From contig CAMTAF010000012.1 of assembly GCA_947066955.1 (NCBI GenBank), forward strand, positions 1-51,839: a stretch of 51,839 bases of DNA, written 5' to 3'. The stretch comes from an uncultured Hungatella sp. (lineage in GTDB: Bacteria; Bacillota; Clostridia; Lachnospirales; Lachnospiraceae). The position numbers were made by a program, and so were the translations under genes. The notes under the pieces were generated by a model. The model saw nothing but the letters and a program-made list of their open reading frames with translations, searched no databases and was not told the DNA's origin. This document shows, one piece after another, positions 14,568 through 22,835 of the stretch; position 1 is the first letter of the stretch, and every line of letters starts with the position of its first letter.

Positions 14568-17500
14568 ATGTACCATTGTCACGTTCATTTCTGCCTGACA
14601 GGAAGTCGCTGCAGAGTGTATGAGATCATAGAAGGGATGTCCCCGCTTGAACATTTTACTCATGAATTTGTTCATAGCGAAACTATAGAGGAACTGTCTG
14701 AAATACAGGCTGATGTGATTCTGGCCTATCTCCGGGGGCCGGAAGACAGGGAGAAGCTTGAAAAGCTCATGTCCGGCAGGCCTGGGGAGGCCTGGGTGAT
14801 CCTTATGGCAGACAGAGATCAGGCGGATGGTTTTGGAGATCTTCTGACCTGGGCGGAGGATCTGTGGATCCTGCCTATGTCTGATGACGAGATCCGGTTC
14901 CGATTCGCCAGATGGCAGAAAGCTTATAAGAGGGAGAAGGACCTGTGGGAGAGCAGGCAGTATCTGGATGCTACCATCAACAATGTGCCGAACCTTGCGT
15001 GGTACAAGACCAAGGACGGCATCCATGAGAAGGTCAATGACAGCTTTTGCAGGACCGTGAACAAGACCCGGCAGCAGGTGGAGGGCAGGAGGCATGCTTA
15101 CATCTGGGATGTGGAGGAGGATGACCCTGCCTGCATTGAGTCTGAGCGGATCGTCATGGAGAAAAGGCAGACCTGCGTCTCGGAGGAGATGGTGAAGACA
15201 GGGGAGGGCAACCGGCTTCTCACAACCTACAAGTCCCCTCTGTATGATCTGGACGGCAGCGTCATGGGGACCGTGGGGGTGGCCATTGATGTGACCCAGG
15301 AGAAGGCCTACGAGCGGGAGATCATAGAGAAGAACCGCACGCTGGAGACCATCTTTACCACCATGGACTGCGGGATCATGTGGCACAGCCTGGATGGGCG
15401 GCGGATCGTCAGCGTCAACAGGGCTGCCCTGGAGATCTTAGGGTATCAGACCCAGGAGGAGATGATCGACGACGGATTTGACATGGTGGCGGCGTCGGTT
15501 ATGGATGAGGACAAGGGAAAGCTCAGGGCATGCATCAGGGAGCTGAAGAAAGAGGGGGACAGCATCAGCGTTGAGTACCGGGCACAGCACAAGAATGGGG
15601 AGATCCGGCACATTATGGGAAATGTAAAGCTTCTGAGGGAGAACGGGGAACTGCTGTATCAGCGTTTCCTTCTGGACTGCACTGCCCAGAAGCTTAGGGA
15701 AAAGGCCAACGAGCAGCATCAGATGGAGCTGATCCATGCTCTGAGCATTGACTACAATCTGGTGTGTTTCTTTGACCTGGATACAGGTGAGGGCGCTCTC
15801 CTCAGGATCAGTGAGGACCAGTACGATCTGTTTGCCCCGGCATTCGGAAGGGAGCTGCCTTTGAAGGAGAGCATGGAGATTTACATAGCAACCCGGGTCT
15901 ATGAGGAGGACCAGGAGATGATGAGGGCTGTGTTCTTCCGTGACAAACTGAAGGAAGAGCTGTCTGAAAAGAGGCAGTATTATGTAAATCACCGGGTTAT
16001 ATGCCAGGAGGGCATGAAGTATTTTCAGATGAAAGCGGTGCGGTCAGGGGTCTGGAATAACAGCCACGGCATTGTCCTTGGCTTCCGCAGCGTGGACGAG
16101 GAGATCCGCCGGGAGATGGAGAAGAAGAGCCTTCTGGAGGACGCGCTTATGCAGGCCAACAGGGCCAACAAAGCCAAAAGCGTATTTCTGTCCAATATGT
16201 CCCATGATATCAGGACTCCCATGAATGCCATCGTAGGGTTCACGGCCCTGGCCATCGCCCATATTGACCGCCAGGAACAGGTGGAGGAGTACTTAAAGAA
16301 GATCATGACGTCAGGCAATCATCTTCTGAGCCTGATCAACGATGTCCTGGACATGAGCCGGATCGAGAGCGGGAAGATGCACCTGGAGGAGAAGCCCTGC
16401 AGCCTCCCGGATATCCTTCACGGCCTGCGGAATATTCTTCAGGCGGATATCAGGTCAAAACAGCTGGAATTGTCCATTGACGCGGTGGACGTGATCGACG
16501 AGGAGATTTACTGCGACAAGCTGCGGCTGAATCAGGTTCTCCTCAACCTTCTGAGCAATGCGGTGAAGTATACGCCTGCCGGCGGCAGCATCAACATGAG
16601 GATCACGGAAAGGGCCAGCGCCCTGGACGGAGGAGCCATCTATGAGTTCCACATTAAGGATACCGGGGTTGGGATGAGCGATGAATTTGTGTCCCACATT
16701 TTTGAGCCCTTTGAGAGGGAGAAAACTTCTACGATCAGCGGAATTCAGGGAACCGGGCTGGGGATGGCCATCACAAAAAATATTGTGGACATGATGAACG
16801 GAACCATCAAGGTGGAGAGTAAAGTGGGGGTGGGAACCGAGGTCACCGTATGCTTTACCTTCCAGTTTTCCGCCGAGAAAAAGGAACCGCCGGAGATTCC
16901 TGACTTAAAGGGATGCAGGGCTTTGGTGGTGGATGACGATTTTGATACCTGCGACAGTGTGTCCTGCATGCTGGGGCAGATCGGGATGCGGGCAGAGTGG
17001 ACTCTGTCGGGAAAGGAGGCTGTGCTCAGAACAAAACAGGCGGTTATGAGGGGGGACAGCTACAATGTATATGTGATTGACTGGCTTCTGCCTGACATGA
17101 ACGGCGTGGAGGTTGCCAGGAGGATCCGCAAGGAGGTGTCCCAATCTGTGCCTATTATTGTCCTGACAGCCTATGACTGGGCCGACATAGAGGAGGAGGC
17201 CAGGGAGGCCGGGGTCACCGCTTTCTGCAGCAAGCCCCTGTTTTTGTCGGAGCTGAGGACCTGCCTCTATTCCATTCTGCATCCGGACAGTGAGGCGGAG
17301 AAGATGGAGAAGGCGGGGTTCGGAAAGCGCCATACAGGAAGGATCCTGCTGGCGGAGGATAATGAGCTGAACCAGGAGATTGCCGTGGCCATACTGGGGG
17401 ACGCGGGCTTTACCACGGAGGTCGCTCCCAACGGCCAGATTGCCGTGGATATGCTGAAAGCTTCCCAGCCGGGGTACTATCAGCTGGTGCTTATGGATGT

Positions 17501-17711
17501 CCAGATGCCGGTGATGAACGGATATGAGGCCACCAGGGCGATCCGCGGCCTGGCAGATAAAAGGCTTGCGGCCATACCGGTTCTGGCCATGACGGCCAAC
17601 GCTTTTGAGGAAGATAAGCAGGAGGCTGCCAGAAACGGCATGAACGGCCATATCTCAAAGCCCATTGATATCAAGAATCTGTTTACCGTGTTGGACAGAA
17701 TTTTAAAATAG
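14568..17711 (+). CDS. Hybrid sensor histidine kinase with PAS domains and two receivers
   Basis: The protein has 1047 residues from an ATG preceded by GGGGAAGGAAAGC; the frame extends to 14490 but that ATG has a weak site and lies over a promoter. An N-terminal domain opening MYHCHVHFCL is followed by at least two PAS-type sensors (INNVPNLAWYKTKDG and FTTMDCGIMWHSLDGR). The kinase core has the phospho-acceptor histidine in FLSNMSHDIRTPMNAIVGF, the N box LNQVLLNLLSNAVKYT, DTGVGMS and GTGLGMAITKNI. Two receiver domains follow: ALVVDDDF with acceptor Asp in VIDWLLPDMNG, and ILLAEDNELNQ with VLMDVQMPVMNG. No membrane span is visible, so it is cytoplasmic. There is no DNA-binding output, so it probably passes phosphate on or controls a partner encoded elsewhere. 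It lies upstream of a TRAP transporter but is separated from it by a terminator. Confidence 0.92.
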   Translation: MYHCHVHFCLTGSRCRVYEIIEGMSPLEHFTHEFVHSETIEELSEIQADVILAYLRGPEDREKLEKLMSGRPGEAWVILMADRDQADGFGDLLTWAEDLWILPMSDDEIRFRFARWQKAYKREKDLWESRQYLDATINNVPNLAWYKTKDGIHEKVNDSFCRTVNKTRQQVEGRRHAYIWDVEEDDPACIESERIVMEKRQTCVSEEMVKTGEGNRLLTTYKSPLYDLDGSVMGTVGVAIDVTQEKAYEREIIEKNRTLETIFTTMDCGIMWHSLDGRRIVSVNRAALEILGYQTQEEMIDDGFDMVAASVMDEDKGKLRACIRELKKEGDSISVEYRAQHKNGEIRHIMGNVKLLRENGELLYQRFLLDCTAQKLREKANEQHQMELIHALSIDYNLVCFFDLDTGEGALLRISEDQYDLFAPAFGRELPLKESMEIYIATRVYEEDQEMMRAVFFRDKLKEELSEKRQYYVNHRVICQEGMKYFQMKAVRSGVWNNSHGIVLGFRSVDEEIRREMEKKSLLEDALMQANRANKAKSVFLSNMSHDIRTPMNAIVGFTALAIAHIDRQEQVEEYLKKIMTSGNHLLSLINDVLDMSRIESGKMHLEEKPCSLPDILHGLRNILQADIRSKQLELSIDAVDVIDEEIYCDKLRLNQVLLNLLSNAVKYTPAGGSINMRITERASALDGGAIYEFHIKDTGVGMSDEFVSHIFEPFEREKTSTISGIQGTGLGMAITKNIVDMMNGTIKVESKVGVGTEVTVCFTFQFSAEKKEPPEIPDLKGCRALVVDDDFDTCDSVSCMLGQIGMRAEWTLSGKEAVLRTKQAVMRGDSYNVYVIDWLLPDMNGVEVARRIRKEVSQSVPIIVLTAYDWADIEEEAREAGVTAFCSKPLFLSELRTCLYSILHPDSEAEKMEKAGFGKRHTGRILLAEDNELNQEIAVAILGDAGFTTEVAPNGQIAVDMLKASQPGYYQLVLMDVQMPVMNGYEATRAIRGLADKRLAAIPVLAMTANAFEEDKQEAARNGMNGHISKPIDIKNLFTVLDRILK

Positions 17712-17736
17712 GACCTTTATAAAATTGGATTCATAG

Positions 17737-17771
17737 AAAAGAGGACTGCATCTTTTGCAGTCCTCTTTTTT
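17737..17771 (+). terminator. Intrinsic terminator after the hybrid kinase
   Basis: AAAAGAGGACTGCA (17737-17750) pairs perfectly with TGCAGTCCTCTTTT (17756-17769) and is followed by T. Confidence 0.92.
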
Positions 17772-17812
17772 ACGGAATCTTAACTGTTCGAAAATCGATT
17801 TAGGGCTTAAAA

Positions 17813-17846
17813 TAAAAGCAGAAACCGTGCATGTTTTCTGCTTTTA
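17813..17846. repeat. Perfect 12-bp inverted repeat, possible bidirectional terminator
   Basis: TAAAAGCAGAAA (17813-17824) and TTTCTGCTTTTA (17835-17846) with a ten-base loop CCGTGCATGT. The A-rich and T-rich arms could terminate from either side. The rest of 17847-18014 is AT-rich leader for the TRAP genes in which no clear promoter stands out. Confidence 0.6.
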
Positions 17847-18014
17847 ATTTGAGAAAAATGCAGGGCTATTTATGTACAAATTATACAAAAATACAGATAA
17901 AAACACTATAAAATATGTTAAAATTGTACTAAGAATATCAAAAAATTCCCGTTTTCAGTATAAAATTTACCATTTATAATAAAGGCAGAAATAAAGAATA
18001 AGGAGGGCGTTTTT

Positions 18015-18536
18015 ATGGCATCGATCTTTGAGAAGATTGATAAGTTGAAACCAATGTACGACATGGTATACCATGGGGTGATGGTTCTGTGCAAGCTGCT
18101 GTTGATCGTGGATATCGGAATCACCTGCATGGCAGTGACGGGGAGATATGTTCCCTTTATTCCTGACCCGTCGTGGTCAGAGGAGATTGTATTGACCTGC
18201 ATGTCCTACATGGCAGTGCTTTCGGCAGCTCTGGCGATCCGCAGGGGAGTTCACATCCGCATGACGGCTCTTGACAGCTACATGCCAAAGGGAGTGGTAA
18301 AGTTTTTGGATATTCTGTCGGATGTGTCGGTTCTGATCCTGGCTGTTATCATGATCACGGTGGGCTGGCAGTATGCTTCCGGAATCGGGGCAAAGGGATC
18401 TTACGTGAGTATGCCGGGGCTGTCCAGATTCTGGATGTATTTTCCGGTTCCGCTGGCAGGAGTGGCTATGGTGGTCTTTGAACTGGAGGCCCTGTACAAT
18501 CATGTGAAAGACATTTTTCTGAAGGAGGAGAAGTGA
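18015..18536 (+). CDS. dctQ: TRAP transporter small permease subunit (DctQ)
   Basis: The protein has 173 residues and about four membrane spans (roughly 25-47, 60-80, 95-118 and 133-155). It carries typical DctQ features: a short charged N-terminus, the WSEEIVLTCMSYMAVLSAAL segment and RRGVHIRMTAL. The start is an ATG after AAGGAGGGCG. It is the small membrane partner that stabilises the DctM channel for sodium- or proton-driven uptake of organic acids. It is followed one base later by dctM. No DctP solute-binding protein gene is found beside the pair. Confidence 0.92.
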   Translation: MASIFEKIDKLKPMYDMVYHGVMVLCKLLLIVDIGITCMAVTGRYVPFIPDPSWSEEIVLTCMSYMAVLSAALAIRRGVHIRMTALDSYMPKGVVKFLDILSDVSVLILAVIMITVGWQYASGIGAKGSYVSMPGLSRFWMYFPVPLAGVAMVVFELEALYNHVKDIFLKEEK

Positions 18537-18537
18537 T

Positions 18538-19830
18538 ATGACTGGTGAGACATTTCCCATTGCGGTGCTGCTGGGCAGCTTTTTCATTATGATTATGATA
18601 CGTTTCCCCATCGCCTACGCGGTGGCCCTTTCGTCAGTGCTGTGCCTCTTATCCCAGGGCCTGCCCCTGACCACGATCTGCCAGCAGATGGTAAAAGGCA
18701 TCAGCTCTTTCAGCCTCATGGCAGTGCCTTTCTTCATTGTTATGGGCTGCCTCATGGGCACCGGCGGAATCTCTGAGAAGCTGATTGCCTTGGCCAATGC
18801 CTGTGTGGGCTGGATGCGGGGCGGCATGGCCATGGTGAATATCGTGGCTTCCTATTTCTTCGGAGGGATCTCCGGCTCTGCCTCCGCCGATACCGCGTCT
18901 CTGGGGTCCCTGCTGATCCCCATGATGGTGGATCAGGGATATGACGCCGATTTTTCCACAGCCGTTACCATCACCTCGTCCTGTGAGGGACTTCTGGTTC
19001 CCCCCAGCCACAACATGGTAATCTATGCTACCACGGCAGGCGGGATCTCCGTGGGAAGCTTATTCCTGGCAGGTTATATTCCGGGAGCGCTGCTGGCCGG
19101 TTCCCTGATGGTGGGGTCCTACATTATTTCTGTAAAGCGAAATTATCCCAAAGGCGATAAATTCAGCGTCAAGAATCTGGTGAAGCAGCTGAGTGTTTCC
19201 TTCTGGGCCCTGGCGGCAGTCCTGATCGTTGTGTTTGGCGTGGTCGGCGGTCTGTTCACAGCCACGGAGTCGGCGGCTGTCGCGGTTATCTACAGCCTGA
19301 TCGTCAGTGTCTACATATACAAGGGACTGGACTGGAAGGGTGTATGGAAGGTCCTGGGAGACTGCATCGACACGTTGTCCATCGTGCTGATCCTTATTGC
19401 TACATCAAGTATTTTCGGATATTGCCTTACAAGACTCCATGTGCCGGATCTGGCGGCCAACGCCATTACGGGAGTAACCAACAACCCCATCCTTCTGGCC
19501 ATGCTTTTGAACCTGATTCTGCTGGTGCTGGGCTGTATCATGGATATGGCCCCCATCATATTGATCGCCACCCCGATTCTGCTGCCAATCGCTACGTCGA
19601 TCGGAATCGACCCGATTCAGTTTGGCATTATTGTAGTGCTTAACTGCGGTATCGGTCTTCTCACCCCTCCTGTTGGTGCGGTATTGTTTATCGGGTCTGC
19701 GGTGGCGAAGCTTCCGATGGAGAAAGTGGTCAAGGCTACTCTGCCTTTCTATCTGTGCATGATAGTGACCCTGCTTTTGATCACTTTTGTTCCTGCCATC
19801 AGTCTGTGGCTGCCCAATCTTCTGGGCTAA
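18538..19830 (+). CDS. dctM: TRAP transporter large permease subunit (DctM)
   Basis: The protein has 430 residues and about 12 hydrophobic segments, the usual length for DctM. Family landmarks include FPIAYAVALSSVLCLL, VPFFIVMGCLMGTGGIS, YFFGGISGSASADTASLGS (the conserved GxSGSxxAD motif), CEGLLVPPSHNMVIYA, FTATESAAVAVIYSL and GIGLLTPPVGAVLFIGSAV. It forms the ion-coupled channel. It starts directly after dctQ with AAGGAGGAGAAGTGAT upstream and ends at a strong terminator, so the operon consists of only these two genes. The substrate (dicarboxylate, sugar acid or other) cannot be read, especially without the binding protein. Confidence 0.95.
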   Translation: MTGETFPIAVLLGSFFIMIMIRFPIAYAVALSSVLCLLSQGLPLTTICQQMVKGISSFSLMAVPFFIVMGCLMGTGGISEKLIALANACVGWMRGGMAMVNIVASYFFGGISGSASADTASLGSLLIPMMVDQGYDADFSTAVTITSSCEGLLVPPSHNMVIYATTAGGISVGSLFLAGYIPGALLAGSLMVGSYIISVKRNYPKGDKFSVKNLVKQLSVSFWALAAVLIVVFGVVGGLFTATESAAVAVIYSLIVSVYIYKGLDWKGVWKVLGDCIDTLSIVLILIATSSIFGYCLTRLHVPDLAANAITGVTNNPILLAMLLNLILLVLGCIMDMAPIILIATPILLPIATSIGIDPIQFGIIVVLNCGIGLLTPPVGAVLFIGSAVAKLPMEKVVKATLPFYLCMIVTLLLITFVPAISLWLPNLLG

Positions 19831-19839
19831 AAAGGACAG

Positions 19840-19871
19840 AGAGCCCCTGCGGGAGAAGCAGGGGCTTTTTC
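19840..19871 (+). terminator. Intrinsic terminator of dctQM
   Basis: AGCCCCTGC (19842-19850) pairs with GCAGGGGCT (19858-19866), followed by T5. Confidence 0.92.
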
Positions 19872-19901
19872 CTTTGGGAATCTGAAAAACAGAAAAAAAC
19901 A

Positions 19902-19930
19902 TTGACACCGCCGCCGGAAAGCAGTAGTCT
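19902..19930 (+). promoter_or_regulatory. Putative promoter of the MATE/amidohydrolase operon
   Basis: A consensus -35 TTGACA (19902-19907), 17 bases, TAGTCT (19925-19930). The leader that follows carries a GGCCCG/CGGGCC hairpin (19941-19959). Confidence 0.5.
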
Positions 19931-19958
19931 CTTATAGGCAGGCCCGGTGTGTACGGGC

Positions 19959-19996
19959 CGGGAGAACGATAAACGGGAGAACCATAAAAGGGAGCA
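19959..19996 (+). repeat. Tandem 15-base repeats in the MATE gene leader
   Basis: CGGGAGAACGATAAA (19959-19973) and CGGGAGAACCATAAA (19974-19988) differ at one base. A third, diverged unit (AGGGAGCA...) supplies the ribosome-binding site just before the ATG at 20003. Confidence 0.7.
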
Positions 19997-20002
19997 AGAG
20001 CT

Positions 20003-21373
20003 ATGGAACAGAAAAAGAGATTTTTGTTTACCAACAGGGATTTAAAGCGCCTCATTATCCCTCTGATTATTGAGCAGATTCTGGCGGTTACCGTGGGCAT
20101 GGCAGATACCATGATGGTTTCAAGCGCCGGGGAGGCGGCCACGTCGGGGGTATCTCTGGTGGATATGATCAACAACCTCCTGATCAATGTGTTTGCGGCT
20201 GTCTCTACAGGAGGAGCGGTGGTGGCCTCCCAGTATCTGGGGCAGAGGGACCAAAAGAAGGCCTGTGAGTCGGCAGACCAGCTGGTTCTCATCACGGCGC
20301 TCATCGCCACGGCGGTGATGACTCTGTCCGTGGTGTTCCGCCGGGGGATCCTGGGGGCTCTGTACCAGGGGATCGAGGAGGAGGTTATGAGAAATGCCCT
20401 GATCTATCTGGTGCTGTCTGCTCTGTCCTACCCGTTTTTGGCAGTGTATAACTCCTGCGCTGCCCTGTTCCGGTCCATGGGCAATTCGGGAATCTCCATG
20501 CAGGTGTCCATTATCATGAACCTGATCAACGTGGCGGGCAATGCTTTCCTGATTTTCGGCATGAAGTGGGGAGTGGCGGGGGCTGCCCTGGCCTCCTTGG
20601 TGGCAAGGATGGTGGCCTGCGTGATCCTGTTTGTAAGGCTGAGAGACCGGAAGCTGGAGATCCATACAGGTACAGGCGGGCTTTCCTGGAACGGAGCCAT
20701 GATCCGCCGGATCCTCCACATCGGCATCCCGGGAGGGATCGAGAGCAGCATTTTCCAGCTGGGCAGGGTGCTGGTGGTGAGCATAATCGCCATGTTCGGC
20801 ACAGTCCAGATCGCTGCCAACGCGGTGGCCAACAACCTGGACGGCATGGGGGTTCTGGCGGGGCAGGCCATGAACCTGGCCATGATTACCATAGTAGGAC
20901 AGTGTGTGGGCGCGGGAGACTTTGACCAGGCGGATTACTATGTAAAGAAGCTGATGAAGCTGACCTATGTGATCAACGGAATCTGCTGTCTCGGGGTTCT
21001 TGCCACCCTTCCCCTCACCCTGAAGCTGTACGGGCTGTCGGAGGAGACCTTAAAGCTTGCCGCCACTCTGGTGCTGATCCACGACGGAATCGCCATCCTT
21101 TTGTGGCCCGCCTCCTTTACCCTGCCCAATGTGCTGAGGGCGGCCAATGATGTGAAATTTCCCATGGCAGTGTCCATCACTTCCATGATCGTCTTCCGCA
21201 TCGGCTTAAGCTATGTCATCGGCGTGGGCTTAGGCCTTGGCGCCGTGGGTGTGTGGATCGCTATGATCGTGGACTGGGTGGCCAGGGTCACCTGCTTTGT
21301 GGGCAGGTATAAAAGCGGAAAATGGAAAGAGTTTTCCTGGAAAGAGGCAGCGGGCGGACAAGGAGGAAAATAA
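20003..21373 (+). CDS. MATE-family multidrug/toxin efflux transporter
   Basis: The protein has 456 residues and about 12 membrane helices in two six-helix bundles, the normal MATE size. The N-terminal bundle shows LIIPLIIEQILAVTVGMADT and AAVSTGGAVVASQYLGQRD. The second bundle starts near residue 235 (RRILHIGIPGGIESSIFQLG) and shows NLAMITIVGQCVGAGDFDQA. Such proteins export cationic compounds or metabolites by sodium or proton antiport. The next gene, an amidohydrolase, starts one base after the stop codon, suggesting linked functions such as export of a deaminated purine-like or xenobiotic compound; that link is inference. Confidence 0.93.
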   Translation: MEQKKRFLFTNRDLKRLIIPLIIEQILAVTVGMADTMMVSSAGEAATSGVSLVDMINNLLINVFAAVSTGGAVVASQYLGQRDQKKACESADQLVLITALIATAVMTLSVVFRRGILGALYQGIEEEVMRNALIYLVLSALSYPFLAVYNSCAALFRSMGNSGISMQVSIIMNLINVAGNAFLIFGMKWGVAGAALASLVARMVACVILFVRLRDRKLEIHTGTGGLSWNGAMIRRILHIGIPGGIESSIFQLGRVLVVSIIAMFGTVQIAANAVANNLDGMGVLAGQAMNLAMITIVGQCVGAGDFDQADYYVKKLMKLTYVINGICCLGVLATLPLTLKLYGLSEETLKLAATLVLIHDGIAILLWPASFTLPNVLRAANDVKFPMAVSITSMIVFRIGLSYVIGVGLGLGAVGVWIAMIVDWVARVTCFVGRYKSGKWKEFSWKEAAGGQGGK

Positions 21374-21374
21374 G

Positions 21375-22721
21375 ATGAAGACCGTTATTTACAACGGAAT
21401 CCTGGTGACCATGAACCGGGAAATGGCTGTGTACCAAAACGGATATGTGGCTGTGGAGGATGGAACCATCGCCGCCGCGGGCCCGGCAGAGGAATTGGAG
21501 GCTAAGTACGGCCGGAACTTTCAGGAAGATAAAAGCCTTGGCATCCATTGGAGGGATGCCGGAGGAGGCATCATCATGCCCGGCATGGTCAACACTCACT
21601 GCCACATGAGCATGATCCCCTTCAGAGGGCTTGGAGACGACTGCAAAGACCGCCTCAGGGTGTTTCTGCTCCCCATGGAGGAAAAGGCCATGGACCGGGA
21701 GCTGGCGGTTCTGGCAGGCCGCTACGGGATCTGTGAGCTTCTCCTGGCAGGGGTGACCACGGTGATGGACATGTATTACTATGCCGGCGATTTGGCCGGA
21801 GTCATGGATGAGATGGGGATCCGGGGCATAGAGGGGGAGACGGTGATGGACCAGCCCACCTGCGATGCCAAAACTCCCCGGGAGGCTGTTGCCGCGGCGG
21901 CGGAGGCCATGGAAAGGTACAGAGGCCACGACAGGGTGTCAGTGTGCCTGTCCCCCCACGGGACCACCACCTGCTCAAAGGAGCTTCTGCGCCTCTGCTA
22001 TGACATGGACAGGGATTTTAACCTGCCCTTTACCCTCCATACGGCGGAGATGGATTATGAGATGGCGCATCTCAGAGAGACTCTGGGCCTGGGGGCAGTG
22101 GAGTATCTGGATCACATAGGAGTCCTGGGGAAAAATACCCTGGCGGCCCACGCCATCCAGGTGAGCCCCAGGGAGATCCGGCTTCTGGCCGAGAGAGGCG
22201 CTTCGGTGGCCCACTGCATCGGGTCCAACACCAAGGCAGCCAAGGGGGTGGCGCCTGTGAAGGAGATGACGGAGGCTGGGGTGGCCGTGGGGCTGGGAAC
22301 CGACGGGCCGGCCAGCGGCAACACTCTGGATTTGTTTACCCAGATGCGGTTCTGCGCCAATTTTCATAAAAATACCTTGAGGGACCGGGGCGCCTTTCCG
22401 GCAAAGGACATCGTGTCCCTGGCTACCATAGGAGGGGCGAGGGCCCTGGGCCTTGAAATGGTCACAGGCTCCCTGGAGACAGGCAAGGCGGCGGACATCG
22501 TGGTGGTGGAGACGGACTCTGCCAACATGTTCCCGGTGTATGACCCTTACGCGGCCCTGGTGTACAGCGCTCAGGCAGCCAATGTCCGGGATGTGTACGT
22601 GGCGGGAAAGTGTCTGGTGGAGGATAAGAAGCTGGTGAAGGCGGACTTGAGAGAAGCGCGGCAGGCCTTGGAGGAGAAGATGCTTGAGACGGAATTCGCG
22701 GGGTATTTTCCCGGGCGGTAA
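21375..22721 (+). CDS. Amidohydrolase, MtaD/SAH-deaminase-like
   Basis: The protein has 448 residues from the ATG preceded by AAGGAGGAAAATAAG. It is a metal-dependent hydrolase of the amidohydrolase superfamily. The HxH metal pair is NTHCHMSMIPF; downstream ligands are the histidine in TLHTAEMDYE, the histidine in LAAHAIQVS and the aspartate in GLGTDGPASGNTLDLF. The pattern (PFRGLGDD after HxH, VAHCIGSN, LGTDGPAS) is that of 5'-methylthioadenosine/S-adenosylhomocysteine deaminases and related chlorohydrolases. It would deaminate an adenosine-type or other N-heterocyclic substrate in the cytoplasm. Substrate assignment from sequence is not reliable in this family. Confidence 0.85.
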   Translation: MKTVIYNGILVTMNREMAVYQNGYVAVEDGTIAAAGPAEELEAKYGRNFQEDKSLGIHWRDAGGGIIMPGMVNTHCHMSMIPFRGLGDDCKDRLRVFLLPMEEKAMDRELAVLAGRYGICELLLAGVTTVMDMYYYAGDLAGVMDEMGIRGIEGETVMDQPTCDAKTPREAVAAAAEAMERYRGHDRVSVCLSPHGTTTCSKELLRLCYDMDRDFNLPFTLHTAEMDYEMAHLRETLGLGAVEYLDHIGVLGKNTLAAHAIQVSPREIRLLAERGASVAHCIGSNTKAAKGVAPVKEMTEAGVAVGLGTDGPASGNTLDLFTQMRFCANFHKNTLRDRGAFPAKDIVSLATIGGARALGLEMVTGSLETGKAADIVVVETDSANMFPVYDPYAALVYSAQAANVRDVYVAGKCLVEDKKLVKADLREARQALEEKMLETEFAGYFPGR

Positions 22722-22753
22722 AAGGCGCGGCAATTTTTTTCCAATACGCTCTT

Positions 22754-22779
22754 GTATTTTTTGAAATATCGGGTATAAT
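22754..22779 (+). promoter_or_regulatory. Putative sigma-A promoter of nrdDG
   Basis: A weak -35-like TTGTAT lies at about 22752-22757, a spacer of about 16 bases follows, then a consensus TATAAT (22774-22779). The first NrdR-like box begins at the end of the -10 box. Confidence 0.65.
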
Positions 22780-22826
22780 ACTATATGTAGTGTATTGAGT
22801 GCTACCAATAATACAATATATGGAGT
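22778..22826 (+). promoter_or_regulatory. Tandem NrdR-box-like operators
   Basis: Box 1 is ATACTATATGTAGTGT (22778-22793), 14 of 16 matches to the NrdR consensus ACACWATATATWGTGT. Box 2 is ATACAATATATGGAGT (22811-22826), 13 of 16. Centre-to-centre spacing is 33 bases, about three helical turns, close to the usual 31-32. Both lie between the -10 box and the nrdD start, the usual place for this dNTP-sensing repressor. Confidence 0.7.
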
Positions 22827-22835
22827 GTTGTGGGA

